This document shows positions 22,671 through 31,849 of a DNA stretch of 64,000 nt, piece by piece. Location of the stretch: NCBI RefSeq assembly GCF_014695975.1, contig NZ_JACJPI010000010.1, positions 1 to 64,000 on the forward strand, given 5' to 3'. Numbering within the stretch: position 1 is the stretch's first letter; each line of letters starts with the position of its first letter. Under the pieces are notes generated by a model. That model searched no databases and was not told the origin of the DNA. It worked only from the letters and a program-made list of their open reading frames with translations. Position numbers and translations under genes: made by a program. Source of the stretch: Leptolyngbya sp. FACHB-321 (GTDB lineage Bacteria > Cyanobacteriota > Cyanobacteriia > Leptolyngbyales > Leptolyngbyaceae).

Positions 22671-25340
22671 ATGGTTAAAGCTCAGTCTTTGGACAACTAC
22701 CACCCTGACGCTTATGGTAAGGACGCGGCTACTATCGCTTCTGTAGTGGCTTTAGGGTCCCACGCAGAGTTGTTTGACCGTGACACGTCTGACGAAGAGA
22801 TCGTTGAGTCCTACTTTTTGAAAGTGCCAAACTCAACGCTGATTGTGAACCGAGTGGACACCCATGATCAGTATGGATTGTCCAAAAGTTTCACAGTGCT
22901 GAACGGCGAGGAGCCGTTGTTACAGCTTGATTCTGGACATATTGTCTTCAATCACCTGTCACTGTCACAAGCAGCAGCGTTACAGACAGGGCAACGAGCG
23001 GTTGCCAATCCGTTACTGGTGTCTGAGCTTTTCTTTCAAGCGGACGTGGCGCAGGCAATGACCAGGAGCGGGGAAGCTCAAGCACGCGTCATTCTCAGCC
23101 AGGGTGACGCTATTACGCCTGCAATAGTAGCTGAGTTGAATGACCTTCTAGCAGCAGAGGAAGCCATTCGGGGCGAAGACCAGTCGTCAAGCGGTCTGAC
23201 TGGACACGTGTCGTACTCCCGATTTACAGAGTATGAGCTAAATCAGAACCTCTCCATCGACACGATCGCTCGTCAGTTGAGTGCTCAGTCCCCAGTGGTA
23301 GAAGTCCAGCTAATCCAGGAACCGCCCATGCAGTCAGTGTCTGACTACCTAGAGGCTACGACACCCGAAGCGTTGGGTTCGACAGTCTACTCTACTTACT
23401 ACCGTTGGGCTGACCGTAACTATGAGCGGGACAAACCAGAAGCTGACCTTGTAGTGAATGGTTACCGAGTTGACAATCTTGGTGACCGACTGGGCGGTAC
23501 TGAAGCTATGCAGTTCCAGGTCGTTGACGTAGCGGCTGAACGTGTGGTCATGGACTTCACCTTTCAGAGCGGGGACTGGGTAGAACGTCCGCAGACAGAA
23601 CCTGGTGAGCAACCCAGGAGTGAATACACAGGCGACACAGTGGTCGTTAGCGCTTTGGACGATCGGTTTAAGACGCAGTTAATAGCGGCGTTTGAGTTCC
23701 CTGTTAAGAAAGCCGGTCTTGTTGCTTCGACGTACCTGAATGAGGCAGGTGTAGACGAGTTGTCACTACCGAATGGTCTGGTCTTTCAACGCGAATACCA
23801 TGACGACAGCTCACTTTGGCGTGACCTGGTGTTCTCTGGTGACGCTGTTTCAAGTGAAGGAAACGCTTACGCGATCGCTCAGGCCTTTCCTGACGGTGAC
23901 GGTATGGGCATAGGAATGCCTGCCAGCGTTGAGCTTGTGATTCAAAAAGAGTTTGCTCAGTTGGTGGAGCAATACGAACAAGCCCAACAAAAGCAACCGG
24001 TAGTTGCTAGGGGCGCTGAGCAGGTACAACCCTCACAACAATCTCAGAAATCGGTCACGCAAAGTGTTTATGACCGTCCAAAGCCTGAACTGGAGCGTAT
24101 GGAGACGCTTGCTATGACGCTCTTAAAGTCAGGGAAGACCCTTGTTAGCCCAGCGACATTCACTGAAAACGGTAGACCGCTCTTACCACCCATGCAGTTG
24201 TCGTTAAGTGACCAGGTTAGCCAGGGTCAACCGTTAATCCAACGGGTCTACGAAGAGACTGAGTATAGTCCTGGTCAACAGTCGTTGCACTTGTCTACTG
24301 TCTTGCATGACGGTGTACTACAAGCCATGCAGGACGACACTCTAAAGACCGCTGACGGTCAGCGTGTGTCTTTACCAAGCTTTGATCAAGAGCGTCCTCA
24401 GGCTGTGGTGCAAAAGCCGCCTGTGGTGGGTTACGAGTCCAATGCAAACTTACATTTAGAACAAGAGTCCAACGTTATGGTAGTCGTAGAAACACAAGTC
24501 GAAACTGAAATTGATTTACGCGATCTCATGAGTCAGAAGACTCTGGGGATTATGGAGACCGGCAAAGTTCCTCAACAGCGTGTGGAGGTAGAGGGTAAGC
24601 CCCAACTGGTTGGTCGTACACCTGCAGAAGGTTTCACTATGGTGGCTCGGGCTGCTTATGGCGCACAGAACTTCTGTCAGGAACACAACTTACCGCATAC
24701 GCCTGCTACTGAGGTGATTGCGACAGCAGCTGATCGGTTGTCACTAGATGGTTTGGCAGTCACAGGCGTTCTGAACTCGATTGATAAAGCTAAGTGTAGA
24801 CCTAGCATGGAGGTTGCCACTCAATCTCAGTCTGGTGTTTGGGCACGGATTGAAGCGAAGTACCCTGAGTACGCTGGCAAAGTGCCTGAAGCACTTAAAA
24901 CGGAACGTGCGGCGGCACAGGCAGCTGTGGCACCTGCTCAAGCAGCCTTAGTTGCAGCGACAACTCGTCAGGTCAAGGCTCCTGTCCTTAAACAGAGCGT
25001 GCCAGCACAACAACCGTCTCAGTTTGAAATGGCTGTTGTTGTTGCGGCGTATCGTCTCCAGGAAGCTGGAACTGACCGCTGGGGTCACGACAATGAAAAG
25101 TCGACTTTAATCTTCAATCGGTCGAAAGAAGGCAACATTTCAGTTATTAACAAGGCTGACAACGTGGTGATTGCAACTCGCAATGCCGTCACAAGTGAGG
25201 TGATTCCAGGTGTCCTGCCTCCAGGTCAAGACTACTCCCAAGCTTTCAAGACTGTGGTGGAAAAGCAAACTGAAAAGTACGCGGCTAAGACTGCGGCAGC
25301 AACTCCGAAAGCGAAAGTAGTGGCGGGCGATGGTCGTTAG
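22671..25340 (+). CDS. Large plasmid protein of unknown function with repeated module
   Basis: The start is the ATG at 22671 with AAGGAG at 22659-22664; a longer frame from 22647 has no such signal. The 889-aa soluble acidic protein has no membrane helix and no motif I can name. Residues about 60-115 contain SFTVLNGEEPLLQLDSGHIV followed by FNHLSLSQAAALQTGQR. The same pattern, Y-Q-V-T-x-x-D-G-E-P-L-L-x-F, is seen in the protein at 25944-26789. A third, weaker copy lies near residues 270-340 (MQFQVVDVAAERVVMDF). The C-terminal 90 residues (FNRSKEGNISVINKADNVVI) again resemble that protein. It is probably a plasmid-specific protein linked to transfer or establishment, which is inference. Confidence 0.6.
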   Translation: MVKAQSLDNYHPDAYGKDAATIASVVALGSHAELFDRDTSDEEIVESYFLKVPNSTLIVNRVDTHDQYGLSKSFTVLNGEEPLLQLDSGHIVFNHLSLSQAAALQTGQRAVANPLLVSELFFQADVAQAMTRSGEAQARVILSQGDAITPAIVAELNDLLAAEEAIRGEDQSSSGLTGHVSYSRFTEYELNQNLSIDTIARQLSAQSPVVEVQLIQEPPMQSVSDYLEATTPEALGSTVYSTYYRWADRNYERDKPEADLVVNGYRVDNLGDRLGGTEAMQFQVVDVAAERVVMDFTFQSGDWVERPQTEPGEQPRSEYTGDTVVVSALDDRFKTQLIAAFEFPVKKAGLVASTYLNEAGVDELSLPNGLVFQREYHDDSSLWRDLVFSGDAVSSEGNAYAIAQAFPDGDGMGIGMPASVELVIQKEFAQLVEQYEQAQQKQPVVARGAEQVQPSQQSQKSVTQSVYDRPKPELERMETLAMTLLKSGKTLVSPATFTENGRPLLPPMQLSLSDQVSQGQPLIQRVYEETEYSPGQQSLHLSTVLHDGVLQAMQDDTLKTADGQRVSLPSFDQERPQAVVQKPPVVGYESNANLHLEQESNVMVVVETQVETEIDLRDLMSQKTLGIMETGKVPQQRVEVEGKPQLVGRTPAEGFTMVARAAYGAQNFCQEHNLPHTPATEVIATAADRLSLDGLAVTGVLNSIDKAKCRPSMEVATQSQSGVWARIEAKYPEYAGKVPEALKTERAAAQAAVAPAQAALVAATTRQVKAPVLKQSVPAQQPSQFEMAVVVAAYRLQEAGTDRWGHDNEKSTLIFNRSKEGNISVINKADNVVIATRNAVTSEVIPGVLPPGQDYSQAFKTVVEKQTEKYAAKTAAATPKAKVVAGDGR

Positions 25341-25468
25341 TCTGCACGAACGGTTAAACCAATTGGCTTTGTCATTTTCACGGTGCGGCTTGGTGGTTAG
25401 TTCAACCGTTTCGCTGCTTTGTCCTTTGATGACTCTGTTTTTTGTTCTTTTATCTCAAGGTTCTTACT

Positions 25469-25861
25469 ATGCTTTCGACTCCAGTTCAATCGGTTCCGAC
25501 ATCAGGCAATGGTACGGTAACGTCTCCGTCCCACCGTGCCATGTCAATTTGTTTGCACGACCTTCAGTCGTTGCCGTTAGAGATTCGCCCAGATAGCGTC
25601 AAGATTTGTTTTGGTCAGACTCCCGCTTACACTATTCATGTCGAAGAAGGCGTGGAAGCACCTAATCCTGAGTTCCGTTCCACGCCTAAAACGTTGGCAT
25701 CTGATCTGACGGTGTTATTTGAATACATGCTTTACGCTGACTCAGATTCAGAAGACGCAAAACGGCTTTCTCAAGTCGTTTTTCAACGTGATTCCGGTGG
25801 CCGTGTAGTCACCGACAAGCTACTCGATCTTTTTTCGCAGGTTCCGGTGATGGGCATCTGA
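25469..25861 (+). CDS. Small soluble protein of unknown function
   Basis: The start is placed at the ATG at 25469 (130 aa), with AAGG (25458-25461) seven bases upstream; the frame is open back to 25442. The product is soluble, with a hydrophilic N-terminal stretch and a domain of mixed charge (LPLEIRPDSVKICFGQTPAY, then ASDLTVLFEYMLYADSDSED). No family is recognised. It sits between two proteins that share a module (22671-25340 and 25944-26789), which suggests a common function. An overlapping 88-codon frame at 25330-25596 has no ribosome site and is not annotated. Confidence 0.5.
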   Translation: MLSTPVQSVPTSGNGTVTSPSHRAMSICLHDLQSLPLEIRPDSVKICFGQTPAYTIHVEEGVEAPNPEFRSTPKTLASDLTVLFEYMLYADSDSEDAKRLSQVVFQRDSGGRVVTDKLLDLFSQVPVMGI

Positions 25862-25943
25862 AGATCAGTTGGTCTGAGTGATTAGCTGGTTGCTCAGACC
25901 AATTCTCTGTTGTTTTACACCATGTTTTTTAGGAGTTAGTTCA

Positions 25944-26789
25944 ATGCCATTTGTTAATGCTGGAGAAGCTTCAGAGGCGGGTCGTCATGCTCAGTCCCAC
26001 ATGCAAACGCTCATGGAAATGCTGTTTAAATTAGCTGAAGCAGCAGCTTTGCGGAACAAAGACGAGCCAGAGCCAAAAGCTGCTGACAAGACATTACAGG
26101 ACGCTGAACCTTCACTCTCAGACTCGCTAGAGTCGCATGTAGAGCGAGACGCTCTGCATGACTCGGTGTCTCGTTTGTCCGATGGCAAGGGCGAGGGACT
26201 GGTCTACCGGGCAGAAGGTTTCTCTGTCTTTCGTCACACCGAGACAATGGGCACCACTTACCAGGTGACCACTCCAGACGGTGAGCCGCTATTGACGTTT
26301 GAGCAAGTTGGTAATGACTTGTATTTAATTGAAGACCGTTTGTCACTGGAGCTGAAGCAGGACTTATTGGCAGCTGGTGAACGGTTGCAGACGAGTGACT
26401 TAGCGTCTGTGCTGCACCACCCAAACCCAAAAGTCGTGATGACCACTATGGGTGAAGCTGCCCCCGCAGGCACTCGTGCTGCCTGGGTGACTCAGCAAAT
26501 GTTGCAGGGTCGTAATTCGTTCACCCCCGACCACAGCAATTTCCAGTTTGACCGCGACACTTGTGGAAACCTCTCGGTCACAGATCGCACGAATCAGCAG
26601 GTCTTGTTGTATATGACTCCTAGCGGTCAGGTGACTTGCACGATGAACGTTGAACAACTGGAACAGTTTAAGCCTGCATTTAATAGGCTGCAGTCATACG
26701 AAACGCAACAAGCAGCAGCGAAAGGAGTGGGTCAGGCGGCCCAGTCATCGAAAGGATCGAAGACAGTTCAATTGGCTCTTGAACGTTAA
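25944..26789 (+). CDS. Plasmid protein sharing a module with the 889-aa protein
   Basis: The start is chosen at the ATG at 25944, with AGGAG (25931-25935) eight bases upstream; the longer frame from 25878 gives an odd Cys-rich hydrophobic head. The 281-aa product has a helical N-terminal third. A region YQVTTPDGEPLLTF then LYLIEDRLSLELKQDLLAAG follows, which parallels the 889-aa protein. The C-terminal part, FQFDRDTCGNLSVTDRTNQQ, parallels that protein's C-terminus (FNRSKEGNISVINKADN). The pair thus appears to come from one gene by duplication or to contain the same binding module. Function unknown. It is the last gene of the GAC-rich block. Confidence 0.6.
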   Translation: MPFVNAGEASEAGRHAQSHMQTLMEMLFKLAEAAALRNKDEPEPKAADKTLQDAEPSLSDSLESHVERDALHDSVSRLSDGKGEGLVYRAEGFSVFRHTETMGTTYQVTTPDGEPLLTFEQVGNDLYLIEDRLSLELKQDLLAAGERLQTSDLASVLHHPNPKVVMTTMGEAAPAGTRAAWVTQQMLQGRNSFTPDHSNFQFDRDTCGNLSVTDRTNQQVLLYMTPSGQVTCTMNVEQLEQFKPAFNRLQSYETQQAAAKGVGQAAQSSKGSKTVQLALER

Positions 26790-27707
26790 TCACTCATGCT
26801 TTGCCCATTCAGCCACCTATCGCCTCTGTGGTACCGTCTTTGAAAGCTGATCAATTGGGGCTTCGCTGGGTCTGTGACGTAAGCTGAGTGCTTCTTTCAG
26901 ATCCCGACCTATGGTCGTAGCAGTTTCAAAAACCGCTGCAAACGATCGTGGTTAGAGATTGGTTGCTGCTTCTACACCCCGACGATTGCTCGTTAGTCAT
27001 TGCTTGCTTTTTACCCTTGTTTAGTGCATTTGATTCCACAACTCAAGCAGCGCGATTGAGAGAGCCAAGATTGCTCAAGCTTCGGTTTGCATCAGCTAAC
27101 CCTAACAAAGCTGGAAAGCGGCTCGATCTAGCACTAGAAACAGGACAAATTCTTATGTACAGACACCTTTTCTTATGTACAAAGCATTTTTTTGACTGAG
27201 GTGATACCAGAAAGGTTGCGGCAACCCAGTGATGGCTGTTGCTCTAACTCGTTTTAGCTGTTCGAAGTTCGCGAAACACCGTTTGGGGATGTGCTCAAGC
27301 TAAGGCTTTCTTGTCCTGGTTGTCCAAAGACGCAGGCTGAGATTTGTTAGGTTCAAGCGACCGACCTTAAGGGTACGCTGCTCGCTAAGCGCTCTGTACA
27401 TAAGAATTTAAGTTTTGTACATAAGATGAAAACTCTGCTTAACGCTAGCTCAATCAGGAGCAGAAGCAACATTGAGGTACTTTATTCACCACTACATATA
27501 TCCTTACTTGGGGTTGGGTCGATATACGCTCAATTTAGTGCAGGAAAGGGCTAGAAGCCTGATTCTGGCGTAGATTTTTGACGCTTTTTCCCTTGCTTAG
27601 GGCTTGATCCAGAAGCTCAACGTAGCAAGCCTTTCCACCCCATGTTGCACCTTCTTAGTCTCATGTCGGCTCAATCTCTTGAGTCTTTCCCCTATACCCC
27701 ACACCCT
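26790..27707. other. Long spacer with convergent TTCTTATGTACA site pairs
   Basis: There is no gene I can support here. Two direct copies of TTCTTATGTACA lie at 27150-27161 and 27170-27181. Two inverted copies, TGTACATAAGA(A), lie at 27395-27406 and 27416-27426. The copies in each pair are spaced 20-21 bases, about two helical turns, and the pairs face each other over 213 bases. The same arrangement occurs at 61669-61931. The rest of the spacer, up to the end of the NACHT gene, shows nothing further. Confidence 0.6.
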
Positions 27708-30700
27708 TTATCCCTCCCCTTCTACAATCTCCCACAGTGCATCAATTCCGGCTCCTACACATTCCTTATCCTGATGCTGCCCAATCCACTGAACTAATGT
27801 AGGGGTAACCCAACCAACTTTTCTCCCTATGTTGCCTATTGCATCAGCCGCGCTGGAACGCACAAAAAGTGTTTCGTCTTTAAGCAAAGGTAATAGCGCT
27901 TGCACTGTTGGTTCTGAAGCAATACCTAAATTACCTAAAACTTTAGTTGCACTGTAACGTACACGAGAATGCTCACTTTTGAGTAATGCCAGAAGCTTTT
28001 GTGTTAGTGCTTCTGAAGCGATGCTTAACTTTCCCAGAGCTTCAATTGCGCAATAACGCACTCGATAGTGTTCACTGTTAAGCGATTCTAAAAGGCTTTG
28101 CACGATGACATCCGAGGTGGTACCCATCTTGCCTAAAGAACAAACTGCCCAAAACCGTACATCAGAATTCTCATCGTTGAGCAATAGAAGCAGTGCTTCT
28201 ATTACAGTAGGCGGCGCATTAGATAAACTTCCCAGCGAGTTAGCAGCCCTGAGACGTATAAAAGAATCTTCATCATTAAGTAAAGTCAGCAGTACTTGCA
28301 CTACATTGTCCGAAACATGACCTAAACTGACTAATGTATTTGCTGCTCCAAGACGTATATAGGAATTTTCATCATGAATTAGAATTAGAGTCGCTTGTAC
28401 TAACGAATCTGACGCAATACCCATCTTGCTTAAAGCATTGGCAGCTCTAAGAAAGACAAAAGAATCTTCATCCTTGAGCAATGCAAGCAATGCATTAATT
28501 ACAGGGTTTGTTACATAATCTAAATTCCTTAAAGCATTGGCAGCACTGAGGCATACGAAAGAATTTTCGTCATTAAGAAGTGCTAAAAGTGACTGCACTA
28601 TCGACTCTGATGCATTACCTAAGCTACCTAAATCTTTTGCTGCGCTAGCGCGCACAAGGTAATCTTCACTGTTGAGAGATGCCATTAAATTACTAACAAC
28701 AACTTCTACCTCTCCTAAATCAGCTTGATATTTCTGTAATCTTTTGTGATCAATTCGATCTACTCTATCCTTCAAACGCTGAAGCACTTCAGTTTCAAAG
28801 ACGCTTTCCTTTAAGCTGCAAAGAATCTGCAATACCTCTCCTCGAATTTTGTCTCCGATTTGCTTTGATTCAGCCAGCTCTAATGCAATCAACCCATTCA
28901 AAACTTTGCTGACGAGCACAGTATCGGTTGCTTGCAATCCCTTTGGATCTTCTGCCAAGCAACGACCTGCAAATAATAGATCGCGGTGGAGCCATTGTTC
29001 ATAGAGACTGTTGGCAGTGAGGACTTTACGGATGGCTCTCGCGGCTTTTTTGGGGCTTTGTTGGGCGATGAGGAGGAGCAGCACCTCGCGCCAGTGGGGG
29101 GCGTGGAGGTGTTGCTCAATGTGGGTAAGGACAATCTCGAAGTCGTCTTCGTTGTCTGCCTGGTAATTGATGTCTTGCGCGGCGAGGTATTCCTGAAAGG
29201 TTTTGTGGACGAAGGCGTAGCAGTCCTGTCCCTGTTCGTTGAGGAGTCCGGTTCTGTCGCGAATGAATTTCACGAATCGTTCCGCTTCTGCTTTTGCTTC
29301 GTAGTGCTGGAGTTGTTTGAGCGTTTTAATTTCCTGGGTCAGTTTTTGGATCAGTTCATCTTTGTCAATGAGCGTGCCGCCTTCGGTGTCGCCCGTCGTT
29401 CCCTGAGTATGAATCCAGTACGCTAGACTTTCCATTAATCGGCGCAGGTCATCCAGTTGTAGGTATTTGAGAACGGTCTGATTGCTCAGTTCTTTGTTGT
29501 CATCCCAAGCAGTGAGCAGCGTTTCCACCGCTTTGTCATAGAGTTTGTAGCGTTCGCGGGGCAGTCGTGCCTGATAGCGATGAATCAGGGCAATGATGGT
29601 CAGCAGTAAGGGGTTTCGCGCCAACAGCTTGATGCGATCCTGCTGATTCAGCGCTTTTTGCAGGCTTTCTTTGCGGCGTTGCGCCTCTGCTTTGTCTGGT
29701 ACGCGGCTAGTGTACCAGCGATCGCAAAACTCCTCAATCTTCCCATCATCAAAGGACTGCAACTCGTAGTGCGGAAACTCCTCCGTGCGGAAAAAGTCGC
29801 GCTTGTACCCGGCAGGACGCGACGTGATGATGGCGCGATTCTGCGGATACTGTCCCAGAAAGTTTTCGATGCACTGCACGAGATGGTAACGCTTCGATTC
29901 TTCTGCGACTTCGTCTAATCCATCCAGGAGGATGAGCGCCCGTCCATTGTTGAGCCAGTGTTCAAAGAAGCCCTTCGGCAACCGCTTGCAAGACATGGTG
30001 GTTTCTGCAAACTGTCGAGCATACTCAGGAATGGTGACAGCGGGAGTTCGCGCCCAATCGCGAATGCGAATCAAGATCGGCAGCGGCAATGCGTCTGCAT
30101 CGGTCTGCAACTCTTGTGTATCGCGATCAATGCCTTCTGCATTCGGATACATTTGTGTTCGATCTCGTTGCCTTTGAGATCGAACACAATCGGTTCCTTG
30201 CGTAAGTCGAACAATTTGAGCTTCATCGTAATCGGTTCCTTCTGCATGGCGATCAATTCCTTGTGTCGAGGCATCACTTGCTGGTGCGATCGCTCCTTGC
30301 CTCTCTGCCCCCCGTTGCTCTGCCAGCGTCACTGCAAAGAAACTCATGAGCGTTGTTTTTCCTGATCCGGGTGCACCCAACAGCACGACCCTTTTCTGAT
30401 GCTGGTTGAGGAGTTGCCGTGCCGAAAATTTTCGACCAGAGCGTTCTAGCTGTGCTCTCAAGCGTTGCTCCTGCAAAAGCTCCCTCTGCCGCCCCTGTTC
30501 CCCTGGCTCCCCTGGCGCTTCAAAGAACGATCGCTTAAACGCCCCCCGCGAGCGCCGCCCCACGTCCTCCTCCACATCGGGCATCACAAAGATCTGCGCC
30601 AAACGCTCAGCGCATTCTACATCCTGTCCCGGCACCGCGACGCCTGCGAACTTGACATCATCAAACCAGTTGGCTAATTGCTCTAGGTAATCGGACTTTG

Positions 30701-31127
30701 CCACCTGAAACCGAATCGCGGTAATAGCATTAAAGTAAGCATTGGCAAAGGTCTTCAGCCAGGGTTCTAGAGTGTCGTATGGAATGTCAAGAGTGCGATC
30801 GACGGCAATGTGTTTAGCAACCTGCACCACCATGGCGACATCAGGCGCACCATCTTGCTCCAACGGTTTCTGCAATTCGCGCTGTACTTCTGGATGTTCG
30901 AGCAGTGCGGCTAGAAACGTATCGGCATCTTTATCAGTACAGCGATAGAACACCGCATTGTTGACCTTTTGCCTACGCTCAAAGGCACCCGATTTCTGCA
31001 AGCCAACGTTCAGCGCTTTTTCAAGCTCAGTAGGATTTAATTTGTGTTTTACGGCAGTGGCGATCGCGCTTGCCACTTTTGGCAATGCTGCTTTGACCAA
31101 TCCACCTGTGATCGACTCAAATACCAT
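27708..31127 (-). CDS. NACHT-HEAT STAND NTPase
   Basis: A 1139-aa protein of the signal-transduction NTPase class. Domain order: an N-terminal helical region of about 230 residues with no known family; a NACHT domain with Walker A GAPGSGKTT (about 249-257) and the NACHT Walker B ILLDGLDE (about 397-405); a helical wing region with FVHKTFQEYLAAQ (typical of NACHT proteins); then about nine HEAT/PBS-type repeats (about 830-1125) of 31 residues with pattern LLALLNDENSFVRxxAAxAL. Such proteins sense a ligand with the repeats and in several bacteria act in phage defence. The N-terminal effector, if any, is not identifiable. A low-complexity insertion of roughly 65 residues lies in the NACHT domain just after Walker A. 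Confidence 0.85.
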   Translation of the reverse strand: MVFESITGGLVKAALPKVASAIATAVKHKLNPTELEKALNVGLQKSGAFERRQKVNNAVFYRCTDKDADTFLAALLEHPEVQRELQKPLEQDGAPDVAMVVQVAKHIAVDRTLDIPYDTLEPWLKTFANAYFNAITAIRFQVAKSDYLEQLANWFDDVKFAGVAVPGQDVECAERLAQIFVMPDVEEDVGRRSRGAFKRSFFEAPGEPGEQGRQRELLQEQRLRAQLERSGRKFSARQLLNQHQKRVVLLGAPGSGKTTLMSFFAVTLAEQRGAERQGAIAPASDASTQGIDRHAEGTDYDEAQIVRLTQGTDCVRSQRQRDRTQMYPNAEGIDRDTQELQTDADALPLPILIRIRDWARTPAVTIPEYARQFAETTMSCKRLPKGFFEHWLNNGRALILLDGLDEVAEESKRYHLVQCIENFLGQYPQNRAIITSRPAGYKRDFFRTEEFPHYELQSFDDGKIEEFCDRWYTSRVPDKAEAQRRKESLQKALNQQDRIKLLARNPLLLTIIALIHRYQARLPRERYKLYDKAVETLLTAWDDNKELSNQTVLKYLQLDDLRRLMESLAYWIHTQGTTGDTEGGTLIDKDELIQKLTQEIKTLKQLQHYEAKAEAERFVKFIRDRTGLLNEQGQDCYAFVHKTFQEYLAAQDINYQADNEDDFEIVLTHIEQHLHAPHWREVLLLLIAQQSPKKAARAIRKVLTANSLYEQWLHRDLLFAGRCLAEDPKGLQATDTVLVSKVLNGLIALELAESKQIGDKIRGEVLQILCSLKESVFETEVLQRLKDRVDRIDHKRLQKYQADLGEVEVVVSNLMASLNSEDYLVRASAAKDLGSLGNASESIVQSLLALLNDENSFVCLSAANALRNLDYVTNPVINALLALLKDEDSFVFLRAANALSKMGIASDSLVQATLILIHDENSYIRLGAANTLVSLGHVSDNVVQVLLTLLNDEDSFIRLRAANSLGSLSNAPPTVIEALLLLLNDENSDVRFWAVCSLGKMGTTSDVIVQSLLESLNSEHYRVRYCAIEALGKLSIASEALTQKLLALLKSEHSRVRYSATKVLGNLGIASEPTVQALLPLLKDETLFVRSSAADAIGNIGRKVGWVTPTLVQWIGQHQDKECVGAGIDALWEIVEGEG
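30155..30187. repeat. Perfect 12-bp palindrome inside the NACHT coding region
   Basis: GTGTTCGATCTC (30155-30166) is perfectly inverted at 30176-30187 around a nine-base loop. Nearby blocks (30060-30270) carry further partial copies with ATCGGTTCCTT or ATCAATGCCTT cores. The coding frame passes through it, making a low-complexity insertion of Asp/Gln/Glu-rich peptide just after Walker A. It looks like a short palindromic repeat element that has lodged in the gene in frame. Confidence 0.65.
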
Positions 31128-31199
31128 AGGGCGAGACCTGTTTGCTCTGACCGTATTATGGCTTAGTAGTCTGTCTTAGTAGTTTGAGAGGTACCTTCA

Positions 31200-31830
31200 A
31201 CTTAACCATGTCTGTTCAAAATTAAGCACAGTAATCCTTGAACATGCAAGTGTTGCTCAATGTTACACAGCAGCTTTCACACAAGCAATATATTGCCACT
31301 CCTCAAAGCCTTGGCATAGCTGTGCTCCTTCGCCTTGCTCTCACTCTGGGTTGATGCGAGTTTGCCGCCCGATGATTCAATCCCTCGTGCTGCCGATGTT
31401 CTATGCTCGGTCTCACTCGTTTCTTTGCGGCTTTGTCACGCTTCAATTTGTTGGTGACCATTACCCGTGGCATGCACCCTTGTCTCTTCAACCGTATCCT
31501 GATGTCGTTGTAGCAATACCTTCAGTACGTTGCCCTCAGAAGCCACCGCCCGTCATAGATAATATGGGCTGCCCTTTGAGCTGCACCACCGCTGCATCGA
31601 GATGCCACTTAGCCGCAATGTACAGACGTTGACATCGCCTTTGGCTGGCAGACTGCTGCCGGCACATCTAACACCCTTCCCGCATCGTTTCGTCAGTCAC
31701 TACAAGCCCTCGCTACAGTGGCATCTTCGCAAGATCCCGGTCGCTCAGCGGCAAGGTGTAATCAAGCCAACAAACACAGTAGTCGTTAATCATTTCCGGG
31801 GGAACCGATAACGAGAGTGCAGGGACAAGC
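31200..31830 (-). pseudogene. Decayed IS6-family transposase
   Basis: Reading the minus strand from about 31830 gives, with frame changes and stops, FPPEMINDYCVCWLDYTLPL followed by SDRDLAKM, then RGLVVTDETMR. It continues RLYIAAKWHLDAAVVQLKG, GNVLKVLLQRHQDT, CMPRVMVTNKLK and HRQHEGLNHRAANSHQP. These are the successive blocks of IS6/IS240-type transposases: the N-terminal block, the first DDE Asp region, the DKL block, and the NRAENSHQP block with the catalytic Glu, here Ala. At least four frame changes or stops occur. It lies between the NACHT gene and devA. Ends are not defined, and no intact terminal inverted repeats are seen. Confidence 0.75.
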
Positions 31831-31849
31831 AGTCGCGCACGCAGTGGCA

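Noticed and set aside
25330-25596. 88-codon frame overlapping two genes
   Set aside because: It overlaps the 130-aa gene in another frame and lacks a ribosome site and a plausible protein pattern.
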